Part shown: positions 63,601-64,000 of the stretch, piece after piece
How the letters are laid out: each line of letters begins with the position of its first letter
Numbering within the stretch: position 1 is the stretch's first letter
Assembly: GCF_028389875.1 (NCBI RefSeq)
Contig: NC_084671.1
Location: 3,121,501 to 3,185,500 of the forward strand
Direction: 5' to 3'
Origin: Rhea pennata
Taxonomy: Eukaryota; Chordata; Aves; Rheiformes; Rheidae
DNA length: 64,000 nt
Program-made: the position numbers and the translations under genes
The notes under the pieces: model-generated
The model's database searches: none
Seen by the model: the letters and a program-made list of their open reading frames with translations, nothing else
What the model was told of the DNA's origin: nothing

Positions 63601-64000
63601 AATGTTAAATATAATTACATTTGGGATTATTGTAATTTAACTTACAGAGTTTGAGCTTTTGCAACACAAAGCTTGGAACTGAGTTTTTAAAATAAAATCT
63701 GCAATTTTATGCAGTCACAGGATTCCAAGAGGATGAGATTAAATATTCCAAGACTCCTGGCAAAACTGTGAGGGTTGGCAATACTAGCACCTGCCTTGGT
63801 TCCTTGATGCTACATCTCCCATAGTGAAAAGAAGAGGTGTAGGCGTAAGATCCTGATTTTAATTAAATTCTGTCTTTCAGAAGGGAAAATGGCAGGCATG
63901 TGGCGACAGACCTTCTGTGATTGGTGAAATAATTAGATGAAAACTGATAATATTGGACTTAATCAACTGTACTGGAATAAAGAACTTTAAATAACACCTG
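54640..64000. other. Non-coding to the right edge
   Basis: No exon or RNA gene recognised. Base composition is mildly GC-richer near 56.4 kb, 58.4 kb and 60.1 kb, where overlapping frames of 60-96 codons appear on both strands without any domain. An old CR1 fragment is listed separately. OTOL1, which follows SPTSSB in mammals, was not seen. Confidence 0.5.
55395..55605 (+). mobile_element. Possible old CR1 fragment
   Basis: The stretch GGGGGAAAGACCTGAGTGTT followed by GGACTGCAGGATGGCTGCGA and, further right, GAAATACTGTG resembles the CR1 reverse-transcriptase region in order and spacing. It is heavily diverged and has gaps. Borders are approximate. Confidence 0.45.

Noticed and set aside
1-64000. 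CRISPR arrays, bacterial operons, tRNA or rRNA genes, endogenous retroviruses
   Set aside because: No regular spaced repeats, no clustered co-directional ORFs with ribosome binding sites, no clear cloverleaf or rRNA core, and no LTR pairs or viral motifs were seen. A tRNAscan-SE, Infernal and RepeatMasker run would be the decisive check.

Overview
This window looks like bird genomic DNA. It is AT-rich and sparse in genes. It carries 5'-truncated CR1 retrotransposons, one of them ending in copies of the avian-type ATTCTATG octamer, and its recognisable genes are vertebrate. Nothing bacterial or viral was recognised. The species cannot be named from the sequence alone.

Three real coding loci were found. 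(1) At the left edge (2-184, +) lies the C-terminal 60 codons of a small subunit of serine palmitoyltransferase. It is a divergent relative of SPTSSB, and its start lies outside the window. (2) NMD3, the nuclear export adaptor of the 60S ribosomal subunit, is complete on the minus strand (24142 down to 13793). I could join 15 coding exons into a 504-residue frame with GT/AG borders throughout. Its start sits in a CpG island (about 23930-24425) with ETS-like, GC-box and TCTCGCGAGA-like motifs. Intron 1 opens with a short GGGGCC repeat read in the sense direction. (3) SPTSSB (44850-45092, -) is an intact 80-codon frame in one exon with a splice acceptor 31 bases before the ATG. A second CpG island (about 54040-54580) is the likely promoter of this gene, about 9 kb upstream.

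Layout: 1-750 end of the SPTSS-like gene; 750-13792 non-coding, with a CpG-richer patch near 8330-8760 and the NMD3 3' end; 13793-24142 NMD3; 24143-24425 NMD3 promoter and GC-rich direct repeats; 24426-43500 intergenic, with two CR1 copies, a 24-bp palindrome and a lone immunoglobulin V-like exon relic (39363-39584); 43500-54600 the inferred SPTSSB transcription unit; 54600-64000 non-coding, with an old CR1 fragment.

The most interesting signal is that two different serine palmitoyltransferase small subunits flank NMD3. The right copy is close to mammalian SPTSSB. The left copy is about 44% identical to it over 50 aligned residues, keeps the EPWE and YTAY-FIP-H core, and has leucine where SPTSSB has Val25 and SPTSSA has Met28, a position linked to acyl-CoA choice. 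This suggests an under-described paralogue that could change sphingoid-base chain length.
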